Assembly (NCBI RefSeq): GCF_001445655.1
Contig: NZ_LNBE01000003.1
Coordinates: forward strand, 2,276,530-2,340,529
DNA length: 64,000 bases
Direction of reading: 5' to 3'
Origin: Streptomyces roseifaciens
GTDB taxonomy: Bacteria; Actinomycetota; Actinomycetes; Streptomycetales; Streptomycetaceae
The notes below the pieces were generated by a model, which was not told the DNA's origin, did not search any database, and was given only the letters and a program-made list of their open reading frames with translations. A program made the position numbers and the translations under genes. Of the stretch, positions 17,358 through 26,575 are shown in pieces (positions within the stretch are counted from its first letter, which is position 1; the number at the start of each line of letters is the position of its first letter).

Positions 17358-20269
17358 GTCGGCGCACCGGTTCCTTCGCGGTCGTGACGGGGCGTGCGGA
17401 GGGTCTCGACGGCCAGCTCGGCCATGTGGGTGCCGCGTGCGGAGACGGCGTGCAGCTCGTCCTCACCGGGCAGGGCCTCGCGGAGCACGACGCGGCCGGC
17501 CGGGTCCTTGAGCAGCCCCTCCAGGGCGGTGAGGGACAGCCAGCTGTCGAAGTCGACGTACTGCGGCTTCGCCCGGTCCGCCCCCGGGGCGGCCGCGGTC
17601 GGGGTGACGGTGGCGAAGACGCGGTGCGGCAGCCCGTGCCGCACGCGCCACCGCTGCCACTGCAGGAACCGGTCGGCGTCGCCGCCCCCGGCAGACCCGC
17701 TGCCGAGGGCAGGCAGCGCGGCGGCGGGGGCGGTCCAGCTGCGGCGGCTGAGGACGAGACCGCCGCAGCGCACCCGCGGCCGGGACGTCACGCCGTCGTC
17801 GGGTTCGCCCTCCGGAACGCCGCCCCACACGTCGAGCGGTGCCATCGACGTGGGGGAGAGGAGCAGCAGGGTGCGGGGGATCTCGGGGAGCGCCAGGGGG
17901 ACGAGGTAGCCGAGGTAGACGGGAACGACCTCGCGGTCCAGCCGCCGGGAGCGCAGCACCAGACGGTCCGCCTGTACGTCGTGCTCCAGGTACAGGTCGT
18001 CGAGGGCGATCCGGCTCCCCTCCGGGACGCCGCCGTCCTCGCCCGGGCAGACGATGCGGTAGTCCGTCAGGCGCCCGTGCAGATTGAGGTTGCTGGTGGC
18101 GGCCCCGCCGGTGATCTCGGCGAAGACGGCGCCCTCCGGCGGTACGGCGGCCGCGGTGCGCCGGATCCGGGCGGAGAGCGCCCCACCACCGATACCACCG
18201 TTCTCGCTGCCTTCGCTGCCTTCGCTGCCTTCGCCGTCGAAGCAGTGGGTGAAGCGGCTGAAGGGGAAGGCGAACCCGCCGTAGGACTGGTTGAGCACCG
18301 CCAGCGGTTCGCCGTCGCGGCGCACCAGCTGCAGGAAATGGCTCTGCGGCGCGAAGCGGGGCGCGACGCCGGTGAGCCGCCCGGCGACGGCCTCGACCGT
18401 CTCGGGGTGGACGCGGATCTCCTCGGCGCCCCGCGCGGTGTCCCAGAGGCGGCGCATCCGGGACGTCCACTCCCGGCGGGCCGCGTCCACGGCCGTGATG
18501 CCGGGCAGGCCCAGCCAGTTCGGCTCGGGGACGTAGTCGCCCTGCGCGTCGAAGGGCTTGCGGCGCGCGGTGAACGTCAGGTACTGGTCGTAGAAGTCCT
18601 CGTGGAAGTCGTGCACGAGCTTCAGGAGGTCTTCGCAGCGGCCGCCGCTGCCGTACCGCGCGACGAAGAAGCCCTTGAGCGTGATGCGCTGCGGCAGGGT
18701 CAGGTCGAAGGCGGGCAGGATGCGTTCGAGCGAGCACAGGGTCTCCAGAGGGCCCTCACCGGCGGCCGTGACCGGGGCGCTCCAGGGCCGGAGGTCGCAG
18801 ACGACACCGGTGTCTCCTTCCTCGTTGCCCCCGGCCCGCACGTCCTCGTACAGCAGGGTCCGCGGCAGCGTCGGCTCCGCCGCCCCGAGTTCGCGCTGGA
18901 TGCCTGTGAGGGCCTGCCGCAGCTCGGACAGCAGCTCCCGGCGCAGCTTCGGACCTGCGGCGGCGTAGCGGCCGACACAGTCGATCGGCTTCTCCAGTGC
19001 CTCGGCGAGCCGTGCCGCCCACGGCCTGTCCAGAGCCTGCAGGGCGTCGCGGAAGGCGCGCAGCGGGTCGGCGTCGTGGACGTCGGTGCGCAGGCACGGG
19101 ATCTGCACCATGCCCAGGTCCAGCAGGGCCGTCAGATAGCGCTCGCACTCGTCCGGGCCGGCGCCCCGCTCCTCGGCCAGCCAGCGCGCGAGGTCCCGGT
19201 AGCGCAGCTGCGGCCGCTCGCCGAACAGCGCCAGCAGCTTCTCCAGCGTGTCGCTGCGGCGCAGGAAGAACAGCCGGTCGCGGGCGGCGTCGAAGGTGAC
19301 CGCCGCGCCGTCGTCGCCCGCGGTCACCGAACGGCGCACGTAGCGGACCCGGTCCTCGTCGTGCCTCCAGCCCGAGGACAGGGTGACGGGGAGGTCGCCG
19401 CGCCGCCCGGGGTCGGCGGCCATGAGCTCGGCGAGCCGGGCCAGGACCACCACGTTCAGCCGGGGATGGCCGGTCCACTCCTCCGGAACGCGGACGATGC
19501 CGGGGTCGCTCTCCGTGCCCTCGCCGCCGTCGCCGGCCTCGCCGCCGTCGGCCCCCTCGGTGAAACGGCCGAGGGCGACGGCCGTGAAGGTGCTGAACGG
19601 GCTGGTCTTGCAGGCCGTGCGGTAGAGGTAGGCGAGGGCGGAGCGCTCGGCCTTGCGCAGCCGCTTGTCCGGGCGGCGTCCCGGGTCCGCGCCGATGTAC
19701 GCGTCCAGCCGCTCCTCCAGCTCCGGCGACGCCAGCAGCAGCCCCAGACGCAGCCGCTCCTCACCGAGCAGGCCGCGAAGGGCGGTGCGGGTGCGGGTGG
19801 TTTCCGCGGCCAGGAGCGGGGCGCCCTCGGTGAGCAACCCGTCCAGCGCCCGCCGGTCGCGCACCCAGCGGCCCGCATCCTCGGCGGCCCCCGTGTCGTC
19901 GGCGGCGAGCAGGGCGAGGGCCTGCTCGGGCGCGCCGGGCAGCCTGCCGTTGAACACGTCCCGCCGCAGCCGCAGCAACAGCCGCCGGGCGCCGTCGTCC
20001 TCCGCCGCCTTGACCAGGGGGTGCAGCCGGTCGCTGAGCGCAGCTCCGCGCGAGCGCAGCCGCTCCTCCTCGCGGAGTACGCGCTCCGCCCAGCGCACGG
20101 TGGCCGGGCAGCGCAGGGCCTGTACGGACTCGACGGGCAGTCCGGCCACGCGCAGCATGAAGTGTGGGCTCAGCGACCAGTGGCCGGTTCCGGTTCCGGT
20201 TCCGGTCCCGGCCGCGGTTCCGGTTCGGGTCCCGGTCCCGTGGGACGGGGATGATGTCGTGTCGGTCAT
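17354..20269 (-). CDS. LanB-like dehydratase N-terminal protein (tRNA-Glu-dependent glutamylation)
   Basis: At 971 residues this matches the stand-alone glutamylation half of split lantibiotic dehydratases. Typical blocks are RKAERSALAYLYRTACKTSP followed by FSTFTAVALGRF (about 200-230), HPRLNVVVLARL, YEDVRAG, GFFVARYG and FDAQGDYVPEPNW. It transfers glutamate from glutamyl-tRNA to Ser/Thr side chains. The N-terminal 30 residues are a Gly-Thr/Thr-rich low-complexity tail, and an acidic Glu-Gly-Ser repeat lies near residue 675. The ATG at 20269 is chosen over the upstream GTG because GGGGA precedes it. Confidence 0.9.
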   Translation of the reverse strand: MTDTTSSPSHGTGTRTGTAAGTGTGTGTGHWSLSPHFMLRVAGLPVESVQALRCPATVRWAERVLREEERLRSRGAALSDRLHPLVKAAEDDGARRLLLRLRRDVFNGRLPGAPEQALALLAADDTGAAEDAGRWVRDRRALDGLLTEGAPLLAAETTRTRTALRGLLGEERLRLGLLLASPELEERLDAYIGADPGRRPDKRLRKAERSALAYLYRTACKTSPFSTFTAVALGRFTEGADGGEAGDGGEGTESDPGIVRVPEEWTGHPRLNVVVLARLAELMAADPGRRGDLPVTLSSGWRHDEDRVRYVRRSVTAGDDGAAVTFDAARDRLFFLRRSDTLEKLLALFGERPQLRYRDLARWLAEERGAGPDECERYLTALLDLGMVQIPCLRTDVHDADPLRAFRDALQALDRPWAARLAEALEKPIDCVGRYAAAGPKLRRELLSELRQALTGIQRELGAAEPTLPRTLLYEDVRAGGNEEGDTGVVCDLRPWSAPVTAAGEGPLETLCSLERILPAFDLTLPQRITLKGFFVARYGSGGRCEDLLKLVHDFHEDFYDQYLTFTARRKPFDAQGDYVPEPNWLGLPGITAVDAARREWTSRMRRLWDTARGAEEIRVHPETVEAVAGRLTGVAPRFAPQSHFLQLVRRDGEPLAVLNQSYGGFAFPFSRFTHCFDGEGSEGSEGSENGGIGGGALSARIRRTAAAVPPEGAVFAEITGGAATSNLNLHGRLTDYRIVCPGEDGGVPEGSRIALDDLYLEHDVQADRLVLRSRRLDREVVPVYLGYLVPLALPEIPRTLLLLSPTSMAPLDVWGGVPEGEPDDGVTSRPRVRCGGLVLSRRSWTAPAAALPALGSGSAGGGDADRFLQWQRWRVRHGLPHRVFATVTPTAAAPGADRAKPQYVDFDSWLSLTALEGLLKDPAGRVVLREALPGEDELHAVSARGTHMAELAVETLRTPRHDREGTGAPT

Positions 20270-20284
20270 GGCGTCCCCGCGCAC

Positions 20285-21949
20285 TCAGGCGATCTCGTAG
20301 CGGAAGTCGGCGGAGCCGGGGCGTTCGTGGCCGACGAGCATGATCAGCAGTGGTGCCTCGCCGCTCTCCGCGAGCTCCAGCTCCTCGACGAACGACACGG
20401 TGTCGAAGCCCAGCGCGACCCCGCTGCCCACGCCGAGCGCGGTCGCCGCGGTGTAGAAGGTCTGCGCGACCGCCCCGACGGTGGCGTTGACCAGCCGGTA
20501 GCCGCGGTCGCCGGCCGCGTCGAGCACGGCGGCGGTGCGCACGGCGGGCACGACGACGGCCGCGGCCTGTTCCAGGTTGTAGTTGGACAGGAAGTAGTTC
20601 CGCTGGAGGAAGTCGCCCGGCGGCCCCGGCTTGACCAGCCGCAGCCCGTGCGCGCTGCCCGGCTCGTAGGCGTACGCGCCGGGAGCGATCCCCTCGACGT
20701 GGTTGACGAAGACGTAGAGTCGGGCGAGCCGAGGCGTATCCGGCCAGGCCTGCCCGTCCGGCCAGGCCTGCCTGTCCGGACCGTCCTGCCTGTCCGGACC
20801 GGTCGCGTCGCTGCCGACGGACGCCGACGCGGCGGCCGCCAGCGTCGCGGCCAGCTGATCGGCGGCGAGCGGCCGCCGGGCGTCGAACCGGCCGAAGCTG
20901 CTGCGCCGCCTGCGCAGCGCCTCCCGCACGCCCATGCTCAGCGGTGCAGGCTCCGGCAGGGCCACGGGTGCCGCCTCCGGTGCGCTGCTCGGCGGCTCCG
21001 GCGAAACGGCCGCCGGAGCGAGCGCGCCGGGCTCCGGGCGGGCGGTGGCATTCTCGAGGGTCGCGGCCTGGATCCGCCGGACGGTCTCGAAGGGGATCAC
21101 GCGGCGGGAGCGTTCGCTCTCGGTGCGGCGCACCCGGGGCGCAGGCCCGGTGGCACGTCCCGTGGCGGCCGGGGCCGTTGTACGTTCCCAGGTGAGCGGA
21201 ACCACCGCGAAGACGCCCTCGTCCAGGACGTCGAGGCCGAGCAGCCGGGCGATGCGCTCCTCGTCGAACCACAGGGCGGGCTCGATGCGCAGGCCCCGGG
21301 CGCGTGCCCACATCCGCCAGGTCTGCAGCAGGGCGCCGACGTCCATGCTGACCGCGTGCATGCAAAAGCTGTTGTACTTGAAGGCGTTCTGCCAGAACTT
21401 GACGCCCAGCACCAGGAACTGGTCGGTCGCCACGTCCGGGCCCAGGCCGGCGGCCTCGCGCACCTCCGCCGAGACGTCGCCGGTCAGCAGCCGCTGCATG
21501 GCGTGGTGCGTCGTGGAGTAGTGGTGGACCCCCGGTGCCAGGGGCCCGCCGGGTCCGTTCACCCAGTAGACCGTCGCGGGGTAGAGGCCGCCGCCCGAGG
21601 CCGTTCCCCGCGACCAGTTGGCGTCGGTGTAGAGGGGCAGCGACGGCAGGTCGGTGTTGGCCTGGACGCCCAGCCGCCGCCCTGTGCGGCCGTACGAGTC
21701 GAGCAGCATCCCGCCCATCAGCGGCAGGGAGAAGCACCCCTCCTGGCGGCCGGCGCCGCCGAACACCCCCTCCTGCACGGTGGCCGCGGGCCCGGCGTCG
21801 TCGCCCTCCGGCAGCGGGAAGGACTCGGCGCCCGGGTAGAACTTCCCTTTGCGCGGCCGGTCCGACCAGTCGGGAACGAAGCCGACGGGCTCCATGGGAA
21901 TCCTGCCGCGATGCATGATCGCAGTCGCGTATTCATGGGCGAAACCCAC
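20285..21949 (-). CDS. SagB-type dehydrogenase with two nitroreductase domains
   Basis: This 554-residue FMN enzyme oxidises azolines to azoles. The first nitroreductase-like domain (about 70-260) contains YTDANWSRGTASGGGLYPAT and FCMHAVSMDVGAL. The second (about 340-550) has REALRRRRSSFGRFD, VEGIAPGAYAYEPGSAHGL and VALGFDT. A Pro/Ala-rich linker joins them. The family is usually a single or double NTR fold, so the length fits the double form. The GTG start is fixed by AAGGAG five bases upstream. It ends 15 bases before the LanB-N start. Confidence 0.88.
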   Translation of the reverse strand: MGFAHEYATAIMHRGRIPMEPVGFVPDWSDRPRKGKFYPGAESFPLPEGDDAGPAATVQEGVFGGAGRQEGCFSLPLMGGMLLDSYGRTGRRLGVQANTDLPSLPLYTDANWSRGTASGGGLYPATVYWVNGPGGPLAPGVHHYSTTHHAMQRLLTGDVSAEVREAAGLGPDVATDQFLVLGVKFWQNAFKYNSFCMHAVSMDVGALLQTWRMWARARGLRIEPALWFDEERIARLLGLDVLDEGVFAVVPLTWERTTAPAATGRATGPAPRVRRTESERSRRVIPFETVRRIQAATLENATARPEPGALAPAAVSPEPPSSAPEAAPVALPEPAPLSMGVREALRRRRSSFGRFDARRPLAADQLAATLAAAASASVGSDATGPDRQDGPDRQAWPDGQAWPDTPRLARLYVFVNHVEGIAPGAYAYEPGSAHGLRLVKPGPPGDFLQRNYFLSNYNLEQAAAVVVPAVRTAAVLDAAGDRGYRLVNATVGAVAQTFYTAATALGVGSGVALGFDTVSFVEELELAESGEAPLLIMLVGHERPGSADFRYEIA

Positions 21950-21962
21950 TGGTTCTCCTTAC

Positions 21963-21986
21963 GTGACGTCGTGACGTCGTGACGTG
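21963..21986. repeat. Three tandem 8-bp repeats between YcaO-2 and sagB-type genes
   Basis: GTGACGTC, GTGACGTC and GTGACGTG follow one another without spacing in the 67-base gap, about 14-37 bases upstream of the GTG start. They may be a regulator site for an internal promoter or may be chance microsatellite growth. Confidence 0.6.
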
Positions 21987-22016
21987 TTCGGTTCGGCAAC
22001 CGGGGGAGGGAACTGC

Positions 22017-24089
22017 TCAAGGGAACGGATGCGGAGCCGGGTTGAGCTCGTCCGCCCGTAGCTCGCGCTCGCGCAGCCCGGCCGCATACAGCGCCGTCCG
22101 CATCCGCGGCATCCGCAGCGCCCGCTGCCGCTGCCAGCCGAAGTCGATCGGCAGCAGACCGGGCACGATCACACAGACCGTGTGCAGGCCCAGGTCGCGC
22201 TGTTCGGGCAGGGTCTGGTCGACGACGATCACGTCGAATCCCGCGCCGGTCACCACGGCCACGCACCGCTCGACGTCGTCCCGGAGGTCTTCCGCGACGG
22301 GCAGCATGCGCTCGCCCGGTGCGTACAGCTCCGCCATGGGCAGCTTCGGCCCGCGGTGGCCGAGGAGGAACGAGGCGTGCGGAGCCATCTCGGGGAGGCC
22401 GTAGACCAGTGGATGGTCGTGCAGGGCCAGCACCTTGTCGAAGTCCGCCGCCATGGCACGCAGCCGTGTGCCGTCCCGCTCGGCCCGGCCCCGGATGTTC
22501 ACCGCGTCGGTCGCGATTTCGCACAGCCCGCCGGCCAGGGCGGCCTCCGGGTCGAGGCCGGCCCCCGCGCCGAAGCACAGTGTGCCGGTGCCTCCGTCGG
22601 TGCGGACCGCCACCGCGGTCACCACCGGCACCGGGAAGGTGATGCGGGTGTCGAAGAACCGCGCCTCGTAGCCGTACATCGCCAGCCGGTCGACCATCTG
22701 CCGCGTCCGCGGGTCCGTGCTGGTCTGCGGGTCGATCTCGGGGAGGGCGGCCCGCCCGTACCAGGCGAGCAGGAAGGCGTCCCGCTCGATCACCTCCATC
22801 AGCCCGTGGTGGACGGCCTCCTCCACAGAGCCGCCCGAGGCGCAGCCGTTGGAGCTTTCCTGGACGAACCGGTTCTCCAGGCCGGGCGTGCCGTAGTAGG
22901 TGAGGATCTCCGGTACGAGCAGCGGCCGGTGGTCCCGCAGGGAGTACCCCCAGACCCAGGGGATCTCCCGGTCGGGGGAGAACGGCACCACGCGCGGGTT
23001 GGCCCGGTGGAACTCCTCCGCGTACAGGCCGCACTCGCGCGGGTCGAGCGCGTCGTCACCCAGGGCGGCGAGGGACGCCCGCACCTGCGGGGACCGGCCG
23101 CGGGCCCGCATGCCCGCCGCGCGTTCGAGACCCTCCAGGACGCCGATGCGCTCGCTGTCGGCGTAGGAGTCGGCGTGGCCGCCCCAGAACGTCTCGCGCA
23201 GGTACTCGCCCGAGCGCAGCTCGAAGCAGCCGACCGTGGCCGATGTCGACGCCGAGGCGACGTCGTGCACGACACCGGGGCCGAGCGCCCCGCACACCGG
23301 ATTGGCGAACGCCCTCACCGGCAGCTCGTACTGCGAGACCGCCCGCACCCGGAACGAGCCGGGCCGGTGCTTGGGCGCGGGCTGCAGGGTGAGCTCCGCG
23401 GCCTGCGCGCTGTCGGGGACGCGGCGTCCGCAGTCGGGGCACTCCGCGTCCGGGACGATCAAGTGGCGGCTGACGTGCAGGGTTTCGAGGTCGAGGAGGT
23501 GGACGGCGGGGAAGGGTCCGTCCTCGTCGGCGGCGCCTGTGGCTGGGCTGTCTGCGGTACGGGCGGCTATCAGCGCGGCCATCGCGTCCGTCAGGAACGG
23601 TAGGGCGTACGGAGGCCGCCCGGCAGCCCGTGTGTCCGACCCCAGCTCCAGTGCATCGCGCAGGGCCCGGCCGCGTACGGACTGCCAGCGGCGGGCCAGA
23701 CAGCGGGGGCAGGGCACGCCGCCGTCGCGGTGCGCACGGTCCGGCCGGGGGAAGGGGCCGATGAGCGCGTGGTGCCCGTAGAGGTGGACGCGCGGCGCGA
23801 GGTCCCCCTGGGGGAGGGCCTCCTGAGCCAGTTCGTCGCGTACGCCCAGCGGTGCCACTTCGGTCGGGGCGCCCGTACCCGCGGGTGATGCGCGCAGGAG
23901 CGCGGCGATGTCGCGGCAGGCATGCTCCCACTCGGGTGGGGCGGGCGAGAGTCCGGTGCCGTCGGCGGCGATGCTGGGGACGCCGGCGGCGCCGGCGGGG
24001 CGGGCGGTGTCGGACGGGCGGGCGGTGTCGGGAAAGCTCGGGCGGGCGACGCCGGGGTCGTGGGCGGTGCCGGTGTCAGTGGGAGTCAT
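22017..24089 (-). CDS. YcaO cyclodehydratase with zinc-binding N-terminal region (copy 2)
   Basis: This 690-residue protein is laid out like the YcaO at 11253: a zinc-site N-terminal region (CPRCLARRWQSVRG, ECPDCGRRVPDS), the YcaO ATP motif (ESSNGCASGGSVEEAV, LMEVIERDAFLLAWYGR) and a PHPFP C-terminus. It should form azolines on the precursor together with the upstream F protein, whose stop overlaps this start by 14 bases. Having two full YcaO proteins is unusual. They may split Cys from Ser/Thr or act at different core positions. The extreme N-terminus is an Ala/Arg/Pro-rich variable tail. Confidence 0.92.
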   Translation of the reverse strand: MTPTDTGTAHDPGVARPSFPDTARPSDTARPAGAAGVPSIAADGTGLSPAPPEWEHACRDIAALLRASPAGTGAPTEVAPLGVRDELAQEALPQGDLAPRVHLYGHHALIGPFPRPDRAHRDGGVPCPRCLARRWQSVRGRALRDALELGSDTRAAGRPPYALPFLTDAMAALIAARTADSPATGAADEDGPFPAVHLLDLETLHVSRHLIVPDAECPDCGRRVPDSAQAAELTLQPAPKHRPGSFRVRAVSQYELPVRAFANPVCGALGPGVVHDVASASTSATVGCFELRSGEYLRETFWGGHADSYADSERIGVLEGLERAAGMRARGRSPQVRASLAALGDDALDPRECGLYAEEFHRANPRVVPFSPDREIPWVWGYSLRDHRPLLVPEILTYYGTPGLENRFVQESSNGCASGGSVEEAVHHGLMEVIERDAFLLAWYGRAALPEIDPQTSTDPRTRQMVDRLAMYGYEARFFDTRITFPVPVVTAVAVRTDGGTGTLCFGAGAGLDPEAALAGGLCEIATDAVNIRGRAERDGTRLRAMAADFDKVLALHDHPLVYGLPEMAPHASFLLGHRGPKLPMAELYAPGERMLPVAEDLRDDVERCVAVVTGAGFDVIVVDQTLPEQRDLGLHTVCVIVPGLLPIDFGWQRQRALRMPRMRTALYAAGLRERELRADELNPAPHPFP

Positions 24090-26472
24090 CGGAGCCCTCG
24101 GGAGCGTTCCCGGCGGAGCCGTCGCGCGTGAGCAGCACGCGGACCGTGCTGATGCCGCCCGCGAGGAGGTCGGCCGAGCCGGTGGGCACGACGAGCGCGT
24201 CACGTCCTGCGGCACGCAGCCGGTCCAGCACCGTCGCGTACGTCGTGGCATCGGAGGCGTCCAGACGGCCGGCGCTCGTTCCCATGGTGGTGAGGGTCTC
24301 GGGGGCGAGATCGCCCAGCAGCGGATCGCCCAGGTCGACGGAGGAGGCGCGGCCACTGCGGTCGGCTCCGGCGAGTTCGCGGCCGAGCTGTTCCTGTCCC
24401 AGCAGGTCGCGCAGGGCCGTCACCGCGGCCTGCCGCCGGTCCGTGGCGCCTGCCACCGCCCAGGCCCACGTGCCGGAGTGGGGGAGGAGTGCCCGGGCGA
24501 ACAGGACGTGGGCGGAGGAGCGTTCCGTCTCGCCGAGGTCGAGGAGCTCGTACCTCTCGATGCCGAGGTTGCGGGCCGAGCTGACCAGGAAGGTGAGCTC
24601 CGGATCGTCCCCGTGGGCGTCCGGGGCGATGAGGGCCGCCCCGCCGGTGCGGCGCAGGGCGCGTTCCAGCGCGTCGTGGCACAGCGCAGAGAGCAGTCCT
24701 TGGGCCGTGGCCTCGGGGGTCGTACGGCCCGCGCCGGTGCCGGCGGACGTGGGGGTGTGGAGCCGGTCGTGGTTGTACGGGCCGAAGGTGCGGACCGCGC
24801 CTGCAGGCACGAGCGCCGGGCCCGCGCCGGTGAGGGAGGAGGCGCGTACCCAGGCGGTGACGTCTTCGGCGCGGGCGGGCAGGCCGCTGGCGACGGTGAG
24901 CGAGTCGGGACCGAGGACGCGGAGCCGGCCCTGCGCCCGGTCGGGGCGGACGGCGTCCCCGGGGAGCACGCCTCCCAGGGGGACGACGTGCTCGGCGTAG
25001 ACGCAGGCCGCGGTGTCCAGGGCCGTGAGCCGGGCGCCGGCGACGGTGTGCAGGTCGAACGCGGCGATCTCGCGGCTTCTCCCGTGCCCCAGGGGCAGGC
25101 GCACCGTGCCGGCCTTGAGGGGGGTCTGGGTCCACGGCTCGTCCGTGAACCGTTCGAAGACGCCCGTGTGCGGCCGGACGAGTATCTGGCGGCTGTTGAG
25201 CTCGGCGAGGAGCGCGTCCGAGTCGATGCTGGTGGGGGCGATGCCTGTGGAGTCGATGCCTGTGGGGTTGGGGCCGGCGGGGATGGTCGTAGTGATGGCG
25301 GGTGCGGGTGCGGGTACGTCGGGGAGGGCAACCGGGGCGGCGGCCGGGGCCGCCGGTTCAGGGGCCGCGGCGCCGGTCGTGCGGCAGAACGGGCAACGGG
25401 GGTGCGCGAGCAGGGGCTCGGCGACCACGTCGAACGACTCGGTGTCCTGGATGATCACCTGTCCGAGCGTCTCGGCGGGCAGCGCGCCCGTGGTGAGCCG
25501 GAAGACCTCGTAGCCAAGAAGGTTGCCGATCATCGCCGAGAGGCTGCGGCCGGGCTGCTGCGCGAGAGGATCTCCTGCTGCGGGCAGGCAGATGCCGCTC
25601 CACAGATCGGCGGCGGCCGCGGCGTCTCCATGGGCGCCGAGACGCAGCACGGCACAGGCCCAGCAGCCGGTGCTCCCGTGCGTCATGAGCGGGCCGACGA
25701 CCGCGCGGCTGCCGAACATGGCCGCCGGTACGAGCGACTTGCCCTCCGGCACTCCGGCTTCGAGCAGGCGGAAGAGCGGGCGCGGGCCGTCCGTGCCGCC
25801 GGTGACGACGACGATGTCGTACGCGGCGAGGTCGCTCCAGGACACCGTCACCGGCCCGTCGGCGGCCTGCCCTGCTGCGGAACCCGTCGCTTCGATCGGC
25901 TCCAGGGAGACGGGGCATCCGGCGGCGCGGAGGCCCTCCGCCTCCTCATGAGCGCGGGCGAAACGATCCTCCGTACCGGCTCGGTGGCCGACGGATGCGA
26001 TGCCGTTGCGGACCAGGCCGAGCGCGCACCAGCCTGCGACCGCATCGTCGCCGAGTACGGCCACCCGGGCCGTACGGAAGTCGTGGAAGCGTCGTTCCGC
26101 GTCGTCGGCGTAGTGGTCGGCGTAGGCGATCTGCGGCGCGAAGCGCTCCGCGACCTCGGGGGAGAAGGCGGGAGGAGCCGAGGTGCCGGGGGCGGGCGTG
26201 TCACGGGCGAACTCCCGCTCGTACAGCGTGCTCACCAGGCTGCCGACCATGGCCCGCTGCCCGTCACCGAGCCCCTCGCACAGGTCCGCGACCCGGTGCT
26301 TCCCGTTCAGGTGCGGGACGAGGAGGGTGGCGAAGCGGTACGCGGACGGGGAGTTGACGTGGAATCCGCCGTGGGCGTTGTGGAACAGCACGCCGTCCGG
26401 GGTGCGGGTGAAAAGGACGTCACGGCGGATGCGGGGCCGTGTCCCGGCAATCTCTTCGTAGGCTTCCAGCAT
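24076..26472 (-). CDS. Ocin-ThiF-like cyclodehydratase partner (F protein) with a degenerate YcaO-like C-terminus
   Basis: This 798-residue protein is the first biosynthetic gene after the regulator. Residues 1-365 match TOMM F proteins, E1-like partners that bind the precursor leader: an N-terminal winged-helix-like part (VLFHNAHGGFHVNSPSA), VAVLGDDAVAGWCALGLV, and zinc-type pairs STGCWACAVL and PRCPFCRTTG. A Pro/Ala/Thr linker follows. The rest (about 425-798) has YcaO-like blocks (ALCHDALERALRRTGG, LRAAGRDALVVPTG, VRVLLTRD) but no SSNG/ExxER ATP motif and no PxPxP tail. AGGTG lies 8 bases before the ATG, which decides the start. Confidence 0.85.
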   Translation of the reverse strand: MLEAYEEIAGTRPRIRRDVLFTRTPDGVLFHNAHGGFHVNSPSAYRFATLLVPHLNGKHRVADLCEGLGDGQRAMVGSLVSTLYEREFARDTPAPGTSAPPAFSPEVAERFAPQIAYADHYADDAERRFHDFRTARVAVLGDDAVAGWCALGLVRNGIASVGHRAGTEDRFARAHEEAEGLRAAGCPVSLEPIEATGSAAGQAADGPVTVSWSDLAAYDIVVVTGGTDGPRPLFRLLEAGVPEGKSLVPAAMFGSRAVVGPLMTHGSTGCWACAVLRLGAHGDAAAAADLWSGICLPAAGDPLAQQPGRSLSAMIGNLLGYEVFRLTTGALPAETLGQVIIQDTESFDVVAEPLLAHPRCPFCRTTGAAAPEPAAPAAAPVALPDVPAPAPAITTTIPAGPNPTGIDSTGIAPTSIDSDALLAELNSRQILVRPHTGVFERFTDEPWTQTPLKAGTVRLPLGHGRSREIAAFDLHTVAGARLTALDTAACVYAEHVVPLGGVLPGDAVRPDRAQGRLRVLGPDSLTVASGLPARAEDVTAWVRASSLTGAGPALVPAGAVRTFGPYNHDRLHTPTSAGTGAGRTTPEATAQGLLSALCHDALERALRRTGGAALIAPDAHGDDPELTFLVSSARNLGIERYELLDLGETERSSAHVLFARALLPHSGTWAWAVAGATDRRQAAVTALRDLLGQEQLGRELAGADRSGRASSVDLGDPLLGDLAPETLTTMGTSAGRLDASDATTYATVLDRLRAAGRDALVVPTGSADLLAGGISTVRVLLTRDGSAGNAPEGSDDSH

Positions 26473-26575
26473 GTGTGTACACCTCATGGACTCGTGGAAT
26501 CGTGACGCTGATTGTTGAAATCGGAAACGTGATGGAGGTGAAGGTTCGTGGACTCGTAAAGATGCGGAGACGAAT
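26473..26575. promoter_or_regulatory. Likely promoter region of the biosynthetic operon
   Basis: This 103-base gap separates the SARP gene from the F-protein gene. It is more A/T-rich than its surroundings and holds a 9-bp direct repeat, TGGACTCGT at 26487-26495 and 26549-26557. On the minus strand it also carries several TCAC-type half sites. It is the best place for SARP-activated transcription of the operon, though no canonical heptamer pair with 11-bp spacing is evident. Confidence 0.45.

Noticed and set aside
17384..20254. 956-codon + strand ORF
   Set aside because: It is antisense to the LanB glutamylation gene, a typical GC-frame shadow.
26473..26575. Canonical SARP heptamer repeats
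   Set aside because: TCAC-like half sites occur, but not with the 11- or 22-bp spacing expected. Only a 9-bp direct repeat is certain.
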